Positions 18,616 to 28,143 of a stretch of DNA of 64,000 nt are shown here, piece by piece. Both the position numbers and the translations under genes were made by a program. The DNA is from Microbacterium oxydans (lineage in GTDB: Bacteria > Actinomycetota > Actinomycetes > Actinomycetales > Microbacteriaceae): contig NZ_JYIV01000022.1 in the NCBI RefSeq assembly GCF_000956405.1, forward strand, positions 97,767-161,766, written 5' to 3'. Each line of letters starts with the position of its first letter. Positions within the stretch are counted from its first letter, which is position 1. Below the pieces are notes generated by a model that saw nothing but the letters and a program-made list of their open reading frames with translations, made no database searches and was not told the origin of the DNA.

Positions 18616-20282
18616 ACGAGGACCGTCTCGCCCAGGCCCGCGCTTGGCTGCGCCAGGACCCCGACCACGAGACCCGCGACGAGCTCGCCGGCGTGATCAC
18701 CCGCGCCGCAACCGGTGACGAAGGTGCGATCGCCGATCTGGACGACCGTTTCCGCACGCGTCTCGCCTTCGGCACAGCGGGCTTGCGTGGTGAGCTCGGC
18801 GCCGGGAGCAACCGGATGAACAGGGTGCTCGTGGCCCAGGCAGCGGCGGGGTTCGCCGCCTACCTGCGAGAGAAGTCCAACGGCCAGACGCCGACGGTCG
18901 TGATCGGCTACGACGGGCGTCGCAACTCCCGCGTGTTCGCGACGGACTCCGCCGAGCTGTTCGCGGGAGCGGGACTGCGCGCGATCCTGCTCCCCCGCCT
19001 GCTCCCCACCCCCGTCCTCGCGTTCGCCGTGCGCCACCTGGGTGCCGACGCCGGCGTGATGGTAACGGCGAGCCACAACCCGCCGAACGACAACGGGTAC
19101 AAGGTCTATCTGGGCGGCGCCGATCAGGGCTCCCAGATCGTCGCACCTGCGGACGCGGAGATCGCCGCGCATATCCAGCGCACCGCGGATGCGGGACCGG
19201 TGACGGCGCTTCCGCGCTCCACGGAGTACGAGACCGCAGGAGAGGACGTCGTCGAGGCGTACATCGCAGCGACCGCCGCGGTGGCCCCCGCTCCCGCAGG
19301 TACCACCGGGATGCGCTGGGTGTACACGGCGATGCACGGCGTGGGTTGGGAGACGCTGTCCCGCATCGTGAAGGACGCCGGCTACCCGCAGCCGTTCGTG
19401 GTCGACGAGCAGCTCACCCCCGATGCCACCTTCCGCACCGTGTCCTTCCCCAACCCGGAGGAGCCCGGCGCCATGGATCTCGCCTTCGCGAGGGCCCGCC
19501 GCGTCAAGGCGGACTTCATCCTGGCCAACGACCCCGACGCGGACCGCCTGGCCGTCGCGATTCCCGACGACTCGGCAGAAGGCGGCTGGCGTCGCCTCAC
19601 CGGCAACGAGGTCGGACTCCTGCTCGGCGCGAGGGCAGCGCGTGCTGCGGCGGGCACACCGGGGGCATCGCTCGCGTGCTCGCTCGTCTCCTCTCCGGGG
19701 CTCGGCGCCGTCGCGACCCATCATGGACTCGACTTCCACGAGACCCTCACGGGCTTCAAATGGATCTCGCGCGCCCCCGGCATCGTCTTCGGTTTCGAAG
19801 AGGCCCTGGGCTACCTCGTGAACCCGGAGACCGTGCGCGACAAGGACGGGGTTTCCGCCGCCGTCGCCGTCCTGGGCCTCGCGGCCGAGGCACGCGATCG
19901 CGGAGCCACCCTCGCCGACCTGCTCGACGAGCTCGGCGAGACCTACGGGCACTTCGCCAGCGGTCAGGTGTCGGTGCGCGTCGACGACCTCTCGATCATC
20001 GGCACCGTGATGCTCGCCCTGCGCACGCTCCCCCCGACGCACATCGCCGGTCGGTCGATCGCCTCGGCCGAGGATCTGCTGCAGGCGGGTCAGGGACAGC
20101 CGTCCGGCGACGTGCTGCGCTACCGGCTGACCGACGGGTCTCGCGTGATCGTGCGTCCCAGCGGCACCGAGCCGAAGCTGAAGGTCTACATCGACGCGAA
20201 GGCGGACTCCGCGGAGCGCGCGCGGGAGGCCGTCGCCGAACTCGAAGCCGGGGTGCGCACCCTGCTCGACGAACGTTCCTGA
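18612..20282 (+). CDS. pmmB: Phospho-sugar mutase (probable phosphopentomutase role)
   Basis: 556-residue alpha-D-phosphohexomutase. The phosphoserine is Ser154 in TASHNPPNDNGYKVY, the magnesium site is DPDADR (307-312), and the C-terminal phosphate loop reads RPSGTEPKLKVY. Sequence alone does not separate phosphoglucomutase, phosphomannomutase and phosphopentomutase. The GTGA overlap with punA argues for conversion of ribose-1-phosphate to ribose-5-phosphate, as proposed for actinobacterial genes in this position. No DeoB-type phosphopentomutase is present in the window. Confidence 0.9.
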   Translation: MNEDRLAQARAWLRQDPDHETRDELAGVITRAATGDEGAIADLDDRFRTRLAFGTAGLRGELGAGSNRMNRVLVAQAAAGFAAYLREKSNGQTPTVVIGYDGRRNSRVFATDSAELFAGAGLRAILLPRLLPTPVLAFAVRHLGADAGVMVTASHNPPNDNGYKVYLGGADQGSQIVAPADAEIAAHIQRTADAGPVTALPRSTEYETAGEDVVEAYIAATAAVAPAPAGTTGMRWVYTAMHGVGWETLSRIVKDAGYPQPFVVDEQLTPDATFRTVSFPNPEEPGAMDLAFARARRVKADFILANDPDADRLAVAIPDDSAEGGWRRLTGNEVGLLLGARAARAAAGTPGASLACSLVSSPGLGAVATHHGLDFHETLTGFKWISRAPGIVFGFEEALGYLVNPETVRDKDGVSAAVAVLGLAAEARDRGATLADLLDELGETYGHFASGQVSVRVDDLSIIGTVMLALRTLPPTHIAGRSIASAEDLLQAGQGQPSGDVLRYRLTDGSRVIVRPSGTEPKLKVYIDAKADSAERAREAVAELEAGVRTLLDERS

Positions 20283-20284
20283 GC

Positions 20285-20548
20285 ATGCCCGTCCGACGCC
20301 TCATCGTCAGCGCACACAACGGCGTGCATGCCCGTCCGGTGGCCGAGCTCGTGCGACTCGCGCAGTCGCACGGGTCTCCGGTCACCCTCCGCACGGCCGA
20401 CGGCACGACCGTCGATCTGAGCAGCGTGCTGGCCGTGATGGACCTCGGGATCGCGACAGGAGATCCCGTCGAGATCGAGACCGCACCGTCTCCGACGTCC
20501 GAAGCCGTCCTGGATCAGCTCGAGGCGGTCCTGGCCCCCGATTCCTGA
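20285..20548 (+). CDS. HPr-like phosphocarrier domain protein
   Basis: 87 residues with the HPr fold. The active-site segment HNGVHARPVAELVRLAQ carries His15 and Arg17 in the right places. The regulatory region around position 46 reads TTVDLSSVLAVMDLG; Ser residues are present but the flanking sequence differs from ordinary HPr. ATG 20285 follows the pmmB stop by 2 nt, so it is co-transcribed with punA-pmmB. Its stop is 9 nt from the stop of the convergent PRD regulator of the mannitol locus. It may be a second HPr for that system or a regulatory carrier. The operon at 22646 has a more canonical HPr. Confidence 0.82.
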   Translation: MPVRRLIVSAHNGVHARPVAELVRLAQSHGSPVTLRTADGTTVDLSSVLAVMDLGIATGDPVEIETAPSPTSEAVLDQLEAVLAPDS

Positions 20549-20557
20549 ACGCGGCCC

Positions 20558-22480
20558 TCAGCCGTCGATCACGGCCACGAGCTCGTCCAGGAACGCCTCG
20601 AAAGTCGTCCCCTTCCGCACGATCCGCTGAACGCTCTCGCGCTCGCTGAACACCTCGACGAGCTGCTCGAACACGGTCTGGAAGGCCGCACGGTCGCTCT
20701 CGCTGAACGCCGCGAGGGCGACCACCTGCACGCGGCCTCCGCCCCAGGCCGCTGAACCGTCGGCGACGCCGATGGCGATGGCGGTGCGGGTCGCCGTCAT
20801 CTGGAGCGCATGCGGCACGGCGAGCGCGTCCGTGAAGGCGGTCGATGACATCCGCTCCCGCACGATGGTGTTCTCGATGTAGTCCTCGCCGATGAGGCCC
20901 GACTGCACCAGAAGACCGCCCAGACGCCGGATGATCGCCTCCTCCCCCTCGTCCGGCAGGGGGAAGATGTAGGCGTCGGCGAGGAAGTAGCGGGCGAGCT
21001 CGCCGCGGAGGCGGGTCAGACGCCGTCCCCTACGCACCCGGGCAGCCGCCTGCTGGATGCGGTCGACGTCGGCGTCGGTCAGGAACGGCTGGATGCGTAC
21101 GAAGCGGTCGCCGGAGGACCCGGGTTCGATGGTGCTGAGCACGAGGTCGGTATCGAACGAGGCCCAGTCGGGGTCGACGTTCGTGACCACGGTGGTCACC
21201 TCGATGGCCGAGCCCAGCGAACGGTCGACACTGGACCGGAGCAGCTCGTGCAGCTCGTGATACCCCGGGCAGACGATCGTGGCGGTGAGGATGGACTCCG
21301 CCTTGCGGCTGCGTTCGAGACGGCCACCCACATGCATGGCGATGTAGGCGATCTCGTCATCGTGGATCGGCGTGCCCACGCGGTCGTGCAGCCCGCTCGC
21401 GATCGAGACGGCCACCTCGAAGATCATCGGGTACGTCGCCTTCAGCGACCGGGTGAGCGGGTTTCGCGTGAGGGCGCTCTCCTCCGCCCGCCGCAGCAGA
21501 TTCTGCACGTGCAGGGCGAGACGCAGGACGAAGGTCTCGTCGACCAGGTCGACCTGGAAGTCCTCGGCTGCTCGCGCGATCTCCGCACGCACGGCGGCCT
21601 CGACCAGGGGGTCCACACCGCTGCGGGCGACTTCGCGTGTCGTGGCTTCCCCCGGCGCGACGATGCGCGTCAGCACGAGGGACGCGAGGTGGCCGCTGTC
21701 GCCATCGCCGAGGACCACTGCGAAGTGCTCGAAAGCCAGGCGGGCGATGACCGTCCCCACGCGCGGGATCTCCTCGCGGGTGCCGGCCGGCGCGGATTCG
21801 AGGGTGTGCCCTGCGGCGACCCGCTCCGCAGCGATCGCGATATGCAGCAGCACGTCGGAGATCGCGAGCTCGTTCACGTAGTAGCCGAGCTCACCCAGCT
21901 CGCGCACCAGCGCCGACTTGAAGGGGCCGACCGCACCGGCGTCCACGGCCGATCCAGACAGTGCCCGGCGGAAGGTCTCCGGATGGAACGAGGCGTCATC
22001 CATCTCGTCGTGGGCAAGCCTGCTGAGCAGACGTCGCTGCGCCGTCTCGTTGCCGCGCAGCCGCACGTTCTCGCGCTCGCGCTCGAGTGTCAGCTCGGTG
22101 CCGTCGAGCAGGCCGCGCACGCGCACCAGATCCGCTTCGAGCGTCGCTTCACTGACGTGCAGGTCCTCCGCGGTGTCGAACACGTCGATCCCCGCCGGCT
22201 GATCGAGCAGGAGTCGTACCAGGGTGTGCAGGCGATCGCGAGGCGCGGAGTCTCCGCTCTGGCGCATGCGCATCGCGCCCCATGCACCGGATCCGGCACG
22301 ATAGCCCGCAGGGCCCGACTCGATGACGGCGGCTCCGGGAGTGCGGGCGTTCAGCGCCGCCACATAGGAGCGGATGCTGCGCGGGGTGACGCCCATGAGG
22401 TCGGCGAGGCTCGCAGCCGTCGCCCATCCCTCTTGACGCAGCAGCGTCGCGAGAAGCTGGTCCTGACGCTGGCGCGACAT
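20558..22480 (-). CDS. PRD-containing transcriptional regulator (MtlR/LicR type)
   Basis: 640 residues in the order: HTH (about 5-60, LADLMGVTPRSIRSYVAALN), a second HTH-like segment, PRD1, PRD2 (NPLTRSLKATYPMIFEVA and the HDDEIAYIAMHVGGRLER motif with conserved His), an EIIB-like domain and a C-terminal EIIA-like domain (VPHAL near the phospho-His). Such activators are phosphorylated by HPr and PTS EII domains and switch on sugar operons when the sugar is present. The ATG follows GGGGAGGATC at 22481-22490. Divergent orientation to the mannitol PTS operon makes that operon its obvious target. Confidence 0.9.
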   Translation of the reverse strand: MSRQRQDQLLATLLRQEGWATAASLADLMGVTPRSIRSYVAALNARTPGAAVIESGPAGYRAGSGAWGAMRMRQSGDSAPRDRLHTLVRLLLDQPAGIDVFDTAEDLHVSEATLEADLVRVRGLLDGTELTLERERENVRLRGNETAQRRLLSRLAHDEMDDASFHPETFRRALSGSAVDAGAVGPFKSALVRELGELGYYVNELAISDVLLHIAIAAERVAAGHTLESAPAGTREEIPRVGTVIARLAFEHFAVVLGDGDSGHLASLVLTRIVAPGEATTREVARSGVDPLVEAAVRAEIARAAEDFQVDLVDETFVLRLALHVQNLLRRAEESALTRNPLTRSLKATYPMIFEVAVSIASGLHDRVGTPIHDDEIAYIAMHVGGRLERSRKAESILTATIVCPGYHELHELLRSSVDRSLGSAIEVTTVVTNVDPDWASFDTDLVLSTIEPGSSGDRFVRIQPFLTDADVDRIQQAAARVRRGRRLTRLRGELARYFLADAYIFPLPDEGEEAIIRRLGGLLVQSGLIGEDYIENTIVRERMSSTAFTDALAVPHALQMTATRTAIAIGVADGSAAWGGGRVQVVALAAFSESDRAAFQTVFEQLVEVFSERESVQRIVRKGTTFEAFLDELVAVIDG

Positions 22481-22551
22481 GATCCTCCCCTCCCGCGTGC
22501 TGACCGCACCGTCTCGACGTGTTCTCCATGATGTCAGGTGGTCGGCACCTC

Positions 22552-22583
22552 GGGGCGGAAGGCGCCGTTCCGCAGGGGCGGAA
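22552..22583. promoter_or_regulatory. Candidate operator between PRD regulator and PTS operon
   Basis: In the 165-nt divergent region, GCGGAA (22555-22560) and TTCCGC (22568-22573) form an inverted repeat around GGCGCCG. GGGGCGGAA occurs twice in direct orientation (22552-22560 and 22575-22583), 23 bp apart, about two helical turns. This would suit a dimeric activator, but no binding consensus is known to me for this protein. Confidence 0.35.
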
Positions 22584-22645
22584 AGGAACGTGTTGGCGCG
22601 CACCCCCGCTTCGTTCCCAGACTGTTCTCAGGAAAGGTGGCATCG

Positions 22646-22960
22646 ATGAGGATCCTCGTGGTGTGCGGTGCGGGAGCATCGAGCACGTTCGTCGCGCAAC
22701 GACTTCGCCGTGCCGCCGCCCTCGCCGGTCTCGACTGGGAGGCATCTGCCGGCCTGGAGAGCACCGCCTCCGGCTCCGACCACGACCTGATCCTGGTCGG
22801 CCCGCACCTCGGCGACCGACTCGATGCGATCCGCGAGAGTGCGAGCGCGCCCGTCGCCGTGCTCCCGGAGGACGTCTTCTCCGATCTCGACGGCTCGCGC
22901 ACGCTCGTCCTCGCCCGTGCGATCCTCGCCGTCGGCGAAACCCCGAAAGGAACATCATGA
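22646..22960 (+). CDS. Stand-alone PTS EIIB (lactose/cellobiose type)-like protein
   Basis: 104 residues. The N-terminal strand-loop MRILVVCGAGASSTFVAQRL holds Cys7, the usual phospho-cysteine position of EIIB domains, followed by the small-residue phosphate loop. ATG 22646 is chosen because the fold begins there; GGAAAGG lies 10 nt upstream. It is the first gene of the mannitol PTS operon and overlaps the HPr gene by ATGA. MtlA already contains an EIIB domain, and there is no EIIC of the Lac family here, so this protein is either a regulatory relay to the PRD regulator or an orphan. Confidence 0.8.
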   Translation: MRILVVCGAGASSTFVAQRLRRAAALAGLDWEASAGLESTASGSDHDLILVGPHLGDRLDAIRESASAPVAVLPEDVFSDLDGSRTLVLARAILAVGETPKGTS

Positions 22961-23238
22961 CCGCCACCCGCACCGTCCGGATCGGCTCCTCGCATGGACT
23001 GCACGCTCGCCCCGCGAAGCTCTTCGCGCAGGCGGCGAAGGAGTCAGGCATCCCCGTGACGATCGCGAAGGACTCCGGGAAGCCGGTCAACGCGGCGAGC
23101 ATCCTCGGCGTCATCGCCCTGGCCATCGAACACGGCGACTACGTCACGCTGACCGCGGACGGTGACGGCGCGGAGAAGGTGCTCGACACCCTCACCGAGC
23201 TGCTCACCACCGACCACGACCAGGACGCCGCCGGATGA
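22957..23238 (+). CDS. ptsH: HPr phosphocarrier protein
   Basis: 93 residues. SSHGLHARPAKLFAQAAK contains the phospho-His (residue 16, equivalent to His15), and KPVNAASILGVIALAI the Ser-46-like region. It receives phosphate from EI and passes it to EIIA. ATGA overlaps join it to the EIIB-like gene upstream and to ptsI downstream. Confidence 0.93.
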   Translation: MTATRTVRIGSSHGLHARPAKLFAQAAKESGIPVTIAKDSGKPVNAASILGVIALAIEHGDYVTLTADGDGAEKVLDTLTELLTTDHDQDAAG

Positions 23239-24920
23239 GCGAGCTGCGCGGGGTGGGGATCGGTCTCGGCGTCGCCCAGGGACCGATCGTCCGCATGGCC
23301 GAGGCGATGCCGGCTCCCGAGAACACGCCGAGCATCGCGGGCGCGGACGCCGAACGAGCCAGGGTCCGTGACGCCGTCTCGGCCGTCGCGAAGGAGCTGA
23401 ACGAGCGTGGCGAAGCCGCAGGAGGATCGGCGCAGGAGGTCCTCGAGGCACAGGCCATGATCGCCGAGGACCCCACCCTCCAGGACGAGGTCGACACTCG
23501 GATCGATGCGGGCGCGACGGCCGAGTGGGCCGTGCACGACGCGTTCGCAGGGTTCCGCGCCACCCTCGAGGCGGTCGGCGGCTACCTCGGTGAGCGTGCC
23601 GCAGACCTCGACGACATCGCGCAGCGGGTGCTCGCGCACCTCCGCGGCGTCGACGCCCCCGGAGTCCCGAACCCGGGGCACCCGTTCGTGTTGGTCGCCC
23701 GTGATCTCGCGCCGGCGGACACCGCACTCCTCGACCTGGATCAGGTCCTCGCGCTGATCACCACCGACGGCGGCCCGACCTCGCACACGGCGATCCTCGC
23801 CAGGGAGAAGGGCATCGTCGCGATCGTCGGCGTCGCCGACGGCGACGTGCTCACCACCGGCGAGACCGTGATCGTCGATGCAGCGGGCGGCGTGGTCACG
23901 CGCGAACCGACGGACGACGAGATGGCTCGCGCCACCGAGCGCGCCGCCGCTCGACGGTCGGCCGACGCGGCCCCACTTACTCCCGGCGCTCTCGCCGACG
24001 GCACGCCTGTCGCGCTGCTCGCGAATCTGGGGAAGCCTGCAGATGCGGCCGACGCGGTCGCTCGGGGGGCCGAGGGCGTCGGGCTGTTCCGCACCGAGTT
24101 CCTGTTCCTCTCCTCCGCGCAGGCGCCCACCATCGCACAGCAGCGCGAGTCGTATCGCGAGCTGCTGGCGGCCTTCCCCGGCAAGAAGGTCGTGGTGCGG
24201 ATGCTCGACGCCGGTGCCGACAAGCCGCTGGCTTTCCTGAACGACGCACACGAGGAGAACCCGGCACTCGGACTCAGAGGTCTGCGGGCGCTGCGCGCCA
24301 GCGAGGACATCCTCCGGGAGCAGCTCACCGCACTCGCCGAGGCCGACGCCGTGACCGAGGCCGACCTCTGGGTGATGGCCCCCATGGTGGCCACGGTCGA
24401 GGAGACGATCTACTTCACAGGGCTCGCCCGCGAGTACGGGCTGAAGACCGCCGGGGTGATGGTCGAGATCCCGGCGAGCGCACTGCTCGCCGATCGCGTC
24501 CTCGCGCACGCCGACTTCGCCTCGATCGGCACCAACGACCTCACGCAGTACACGATGGCGGCCGACCGCATGCTCGGTTCCGTCGCTGGATTCCAGGACC
24601 CCTGGCACCCGGCCGTCCTCCGCCTCGTGCGCGAGGTGGGCGATGCCGGCACCCGCCTCGGCAAACCCGTCGGCATCTGCGGCGAGGCCGCAGCCGACCC
24701 GCTGCTCGCCGTGGTGCTGGTCGGTCTCGGCGCGACCAGCCTGTCGATGGCGCCGTCCGCCCTCGCCGATGTCCGTCACGCGCTGTCCGCGCGCACCCCG
24801 TCCGAGGCGCGGAGTCTCGCCCAGGCCGCCCTGGCCGCCGACGATGCCTCCTCCGCCCGAAACGCCGTGGCAGCCCTCGCCGCGGAACTCCCCCTCCACA
24901 AGAAAGAGACGACATCATGA
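23235..24920 (+). CDS. ptsI: PTS enzyme I (PEP-protein phosphotransferase)
   Basis: 561 residues, full family length. The N-terminal phosphohistidine domain has His184 in GGPTSHTAILARE; the C-terminal PEP-binding barrel shows EGVGLFRTEFLFL, the IGTNDLTQYTMAADR motif and KPVGICGEAAADP. It autophosphorylates from phosphoenolpyruvate and charges HPr. Placement inside the mannitol operon, not in a separate pts locus, suggests this may be the general EI of the cell, or a mannitol-dedicated copy. The first codon lies in an ATGA overlap with ptsH. Confidence 0.95.
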   Translation: MSELRGVGIGLGVAQGPIVRMAEAMPAPENTPSIAGADAERARVRDAVSAVAKELNERGEAAGGSAQEVLEAQAMIAEDPTLQDEVDTRIDAGATAEWAVHDAFAGFRATLEAVGGYLGERAADLDDIAQRVLAHLRGVDAPGVPNPGHPFVLVARDLAPADTALLDLDQVLALITTDGGPTSHTAILAREKGIVAIVGVADGDVLTTGETVIVDAAGGVVTREPTDDEMARATERAAARRSADAAPLTPGALADGTPVALLANLGKPADAADAVARGAEGVGLFRTEFLFLSSAQAPTIAQQRESYRELLAAFPGKKVVVRMLDAGADKPLAFLNDAHEENPALGLRGLRALRASEDILREQLTALAEADAVTEADLWVMAPMVATVEETIYFTGLAREYGLKTAGVMVEIPASALLADRVLAHADFASIGTNDLTQYTMAADRMLGSVAGFQDPWHPAVLRLVREVGDAGTRLGKPVGICGEAAADPLLAVVLVGLGATSLSMAPSALADVRHALSARTPSEARSLAQAALAADDASSARNAVAALAAELPLHKKETTS

Positions 24921-26548
24921 CGACGACGTCACCTGCCGCCACCAGACCCGGCGGCCTGCGCGTAGGAGTGCAGCGCTTCGGCACATTCCTCTCGGGCATG
25001 ATCATGCCCAACATCGCGGCCTTCATCGCCTGGGGCTTCATCACGATGTTGTTCATCCCGAAGGGGTTCTTCGGCGCGGAGAGCCCGTTCGGCTGGCACT
25101 GGGCCGGCGTGTCCGAGATCCTCGGCGGTGGTGGAGACTCCGTCATCATCGGCTGGCAGGGTGCCATGACCGCCGTGGCGGAAGGTGCTGACGGCAACAT
25201 CCTCGCCTACGTGGGCCTGGTCGGTCCGATGGTGACGTACCTGCTCCCGCTGCTGATCGCGAACACCGCAGGCCGCATGGTCTACGGTGAGCGCGGAGGC
25301 GTGGTCGCGTCGATCGCAACGGTCGGCGTGATCGTCGGCACGAACATCCCGATGTTCCTCGGCGCCATGATCATGGGTCCCCTCGCCGCCTGGGTCATGA
25401 AGCAGGTCGACCGGCTGTGGGACGGCAAGATCAAGCCCGGCTTCGAGATGCTGGTCAACAACTTCTCGGCCGGAATCCTCGGCATGATCCTGGCGATCTT
25501 CGGCTTCTTCGCCTTCGGCCCCGTGATGCTCGGCATCAGCGCCGCGCTCGGTGCCGCTGTCGACTGGCTGGTCTCGCTGCAGCTGCTTCCGCTCGTATCG
25601 ATCATCGTCGAGCCCGCGAAGGTGCTGTTCCTGAACAACGCCATCAACCACGGCGTGTTCACCCCGCTCGGCATCGAGCAGGCGACCGAGACCGGCAAGT
25701 CCATCCTGTTCCTCATCGAGGCGAACCCCGGCCCCGGCCTCGGTCTGCTCCTCGCGTTCACGTTCTTCGGCGTCGGCGCGGCGAAGGCCTCGGCTCCGGG
25801 AGCGGCGATCATCCAGTTCTTCGGTGGCATCCACGAGATCTACTTCCCCTACGCCCTGAGCAAGCCGACCACCATCCTCGCGCTCATCGCCGGTGGCGCG
25901 GCCGGTGTCACGACGAACATGGTCCTCGGCGGGGGCCTCGCCTTCCCCGCAGCTCCGGGAAGCATCATCGCCGTGACCGCTGCCGCCATCGGCCCTGGCG
26001 TCGGCAACCTCCTGGTCGTCTACCTCTCCGTCATCGTCGCGGCGACCGTGACCTTCCTCATCACCGGTGTGATCCTGCGGGCATCCCGCAAGCGCGACCT
26101 CGAGGCCGAGGGTGACACCTTCGGCGCCGCGATCGCGCAGACCGAAGCCAACAAGGGCAAGTCGTCCGCCGCGATGGACGCACTGCGCACGTCGACGGCG
26201 TCCGCGGCGCCGGAGGCCGCGCCCGCCACGAGCGCGACCGTGATCTCGGCACCGATCGAGCGGATCGTGTTCGCCTGCGATGCCGGGATGGGCTCGTCCG
26301 CCATGGGCGCGAGCGTGCTGCGCAACAAGCTCAAGAAGGCCGGCATCGAGGACATCACGGTCACCAACCAGGCGATCGCCAACCTCGACGGGACGGCTGA
26401 CGTCGTCATCACGCAGCAGCAGCTCACCGAGCGCGCCGAGGCGAAGTCGCCGAACTCGGTCCACGTCTCCGTGGACAACTTCATGAACTCGCCCCGCTAC
26501 GAAGAAGTCGTCGAGATGGTGCGCGAGCAGCGAAAGGAAACAGAATGA
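24917..26548 (+). CDS. mtlA: Mannitol-specific PTS EIICB component
   Basis: 543 residues. EIIC membrane domain at about residues 20-370 (FLSGMIMPNIAAFIAWG at its start, NNAINHGVFTPLG and the GIHEIYFPY substrate loop), a Ala-rich linker, then EIIB with Cys454 in FACDAGMGSSAMGAS. It imports mannitol while phosphorylating it to mannitol-1-phosphate. The EIIA domain fused in E. coli MtlA is a separate gene here (next, ATGA overlap), as in Gram-positive bacteria. Confidence 0.95.
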   Translation: MTTTSPAATRPGGLRVGVQRFGTFLSGMIMPNIAAFIAWGFITMLFIPKGFFGAESPFGWHWAGVSEILGGGGDSVIIGWQGAMTAVAEGADGNILAYVGLVGPMVTYLLPLLIANTAGRMVYGERGGVVASIATVGVIVGTNIPMFLGAMIMGPLAAWVMKQVDRLWDGKIKPGFEMLVNNFSAGILGMILAIFGFFAFGPVMLGISAALGAAVDWLVSLQLLPLVSIIVEPAKVLFLNNAINHGVFTPLGIEQATETGKSILFLIEANPGPGLGLLLAFTFFGVGAAKASAPGAAIIQFFGGIHEIYFPYALSKPTTILALIAGGAAGVTTNMVLGGGLAFPAAPGSIIAVTAAAIGPGVGNLLVVYLSVIVAATVTFLITGVILRASRKRDLEAEGDTFGAAIAQTEANKGKSSAAMDALRTSTASAAPEAAPATSATVISAPIERIVFACDAGMGSSAMGASVLRNKLKKAGIEDITVTNQAIANLDGTADVVITQQQLTERAEAKSPNSVHVSVDNFMNSPRYEEVVEMVREQRKETE

Positions 26549-26979
26549 GCGTCCTCACCCAGGATCAGGTCCGCATCCATCCCGGTGGTGCGACACGAGA
26601 CGAGGCTCTGCAGGAGGCGACGGACATCCTCGTCTCCGCCGGTGCCGTGACCCCGGCCTATGTCGACGCGATGCGACAGCGTGAGGAGACGGTGTCGACG
26701 TTCATGGGCAACGGCCTGGCCATCCCGCACGGCACGAACGACGCGAAGGACACCATCCTCGCCTCCGCGCTGTCGGTCGTCCGCTACGACGGCGGCGTGG
26801 ACTGGTCCGGCGAGCCCGCGACCTTCGTGATCGGCATCGCCGGCATCGGCGACGAGCACCTGGAGATCCTCTCCCGCATCGCGATCCTGTTCTCCGAGGA
26901 GGACGACGTCGCGAAGCTGTCAGCGGCGCAGACTCCCGAGGAGCTCTACGCCCTCCTGTCGGAGGTGAACGAAGGATGA
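26545..26979 (+). CDS. mtlF: Mannitol-specific PTS EIIA component
   Basis: 144 residues. Phosphoacceptor His62 lies in [14 protein letters not shown]; the [12 protein letters not shown] lead-in is typical of mannitol/fructose EIIA. It takes phosphate from HPr and passes it to the EIIB domain of MtlA. It overlaps mtlA and mtlD by ATGA at both ends. Confidence 0.95.
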   Translation: MSVLTQDQVRIHPGGATRDEALQEATDILVSAGAVTPAYVDAMRQREETVSTFMGNGLAIPHGTNDAKDTILASALSVVRYDGGVDWSGEPATFVIGIAGIGDEHLEILSRIAILFSEEDDVAKLSAAQTPEELYALLSEVNEG

Positions 26980-28133
26980 AGGCGGTCCACTTCGGGGCGG
27001 GCAACATCGGACGCGGGTTCGTCGGGCTGCTGCTGCGCGACGGCGGGTACGAGGTGGTCTTCTCGGACGTCGCAGATGCACTGGTCGATGCGATCAACGA
27101 GGTCGACTCGTACACCGTGCACGAGGCCGGCCCCGGAGGGACCGATCACGTCGTCACCGGGTTTCGCGCGGTCAACAGTCGCACGCATCCGGCCGCGGTC
27201 GCCGAGGAGGTCGCGACCGCGGATGTCGTCACGACCGCGGTGGGCCCGACCGTGCTGCGATTCGTCGCGCCCTCGATCGTCGCCGGACTCGCCCTGCGCA
27301 GTCCGGACTCCGCGCCGCTGCAGGTGATGGCGTGCGAGAACGCGATCGGAGCCACCGACCTGCTGCGGCGGGAGGTCGTCGCTGCGGCGGGCGACGATGC
27401 CGAGACGCTGCTCGCACGTGCGGTGTTCGCCAACACGGCCGTGGACCGCATCGTCCCGGCGCAGCCGGAGGGATCGGGCGTGGACGTGACGGTCGAGCCC
27501 TACTTCGAGTGGGCCATCGAGTCGGGCCCCTTCGGCGGCGAGCTGCCGAACATTCCCGGTGCGCACTTCGTCGAGGACCTGGCGCCGTACATCGAGCGCA
27601 AGCTGTTCACGGTGAACACGGGCCATGCGGCGACCGCGTACTTCGGAGCGCGTGCGGGCATCGAGCGCATCTCGGACGCCCTCGCCGACCCGGCCATCGC
27701 GGCGAGCGTCTCTGCAGCTCTCGAGGAGACATCGGCCGTCCTGGTGGCCGAGCACGGGCTCGACCCGGCAGACCTCGCCGACTACCGTGCGACGATCCTC
27801 GAACGCTTCCGCAACCCCGCGCTCGTCGACACCGTGCAGCGCGTCGGGCGTCAGCCGCTGCGGAAGATCTCACGGCATGAGCGCTTCGTGGGCCCAGCCG
27901 CCATGGCGGCGGAACGGGGGCTTCCTGCCGAGGCGCTCGTCGCCGCCGTGTCAGCAGCACTCGAGTTCGACGACCCCGCCGACGAGCAGTCCGTCGAGCT
28001 GCAGCAGCTGCTCCGCACAACGGACCCCGCCGCGTTCACCACCAGCACGACGGGCCTCGACCCGGAGCACCCGCTGTTCCCGCTGATCCGCGATGCCGTC
28101 GCCGCCCGGCAACAGCAGCTGGGCGCTGTCTGA
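26976..28133 (+). CDS. mtlD: Mannitol-1-phosphate 5-dehydrogenase
   Basis: 385 residues. It oxidises mannitol-1-phosphate to fructose-6-phosphate with NAD. The N-terminal [16 protein letters not shown] is the characteristic family and NAD-binding motif; the catalytic region includes [18 protein letters not shown], with the Lys and the NTGH that follows. It is the last gene of the ATGA-linked operon, closed by a long hairpin. Confidence 0.95.
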   Translation: MKAVHFGAGNIGRGFVGLLLRDGGYEVVFSDVADALVDAINEVDSYTVHEAGPGGTDHVVTGFRAVNSRTHPAAVAEEVATADVVTTAVGPTVLRFVAPSIVAGLALRSPDSAPLQVMACENAIGATDLLRREVVAAAGDDAETLLARAVFANTAVDRIVPAQPEGSGVDVTVEPYFEWAIESGPFGGELPNIPGAHFVEDLAPYIERKLFTVNTGHAATAYFGARAGIERISDALADPAIAASVSAALEETSAVLVAEHGLDPADLADYRATILERFRNPALVDTVQRVGRQPLRKISRHERFVGPAAMAAERGLPAEALVAAVSAALEFDDPADEQSVELQQLLRTTDPAAFTTSTTGLDPEHPLFPLIRDAVAARQQQLGAV

Positions 28134-28143
28134 CGCCTCGCTC

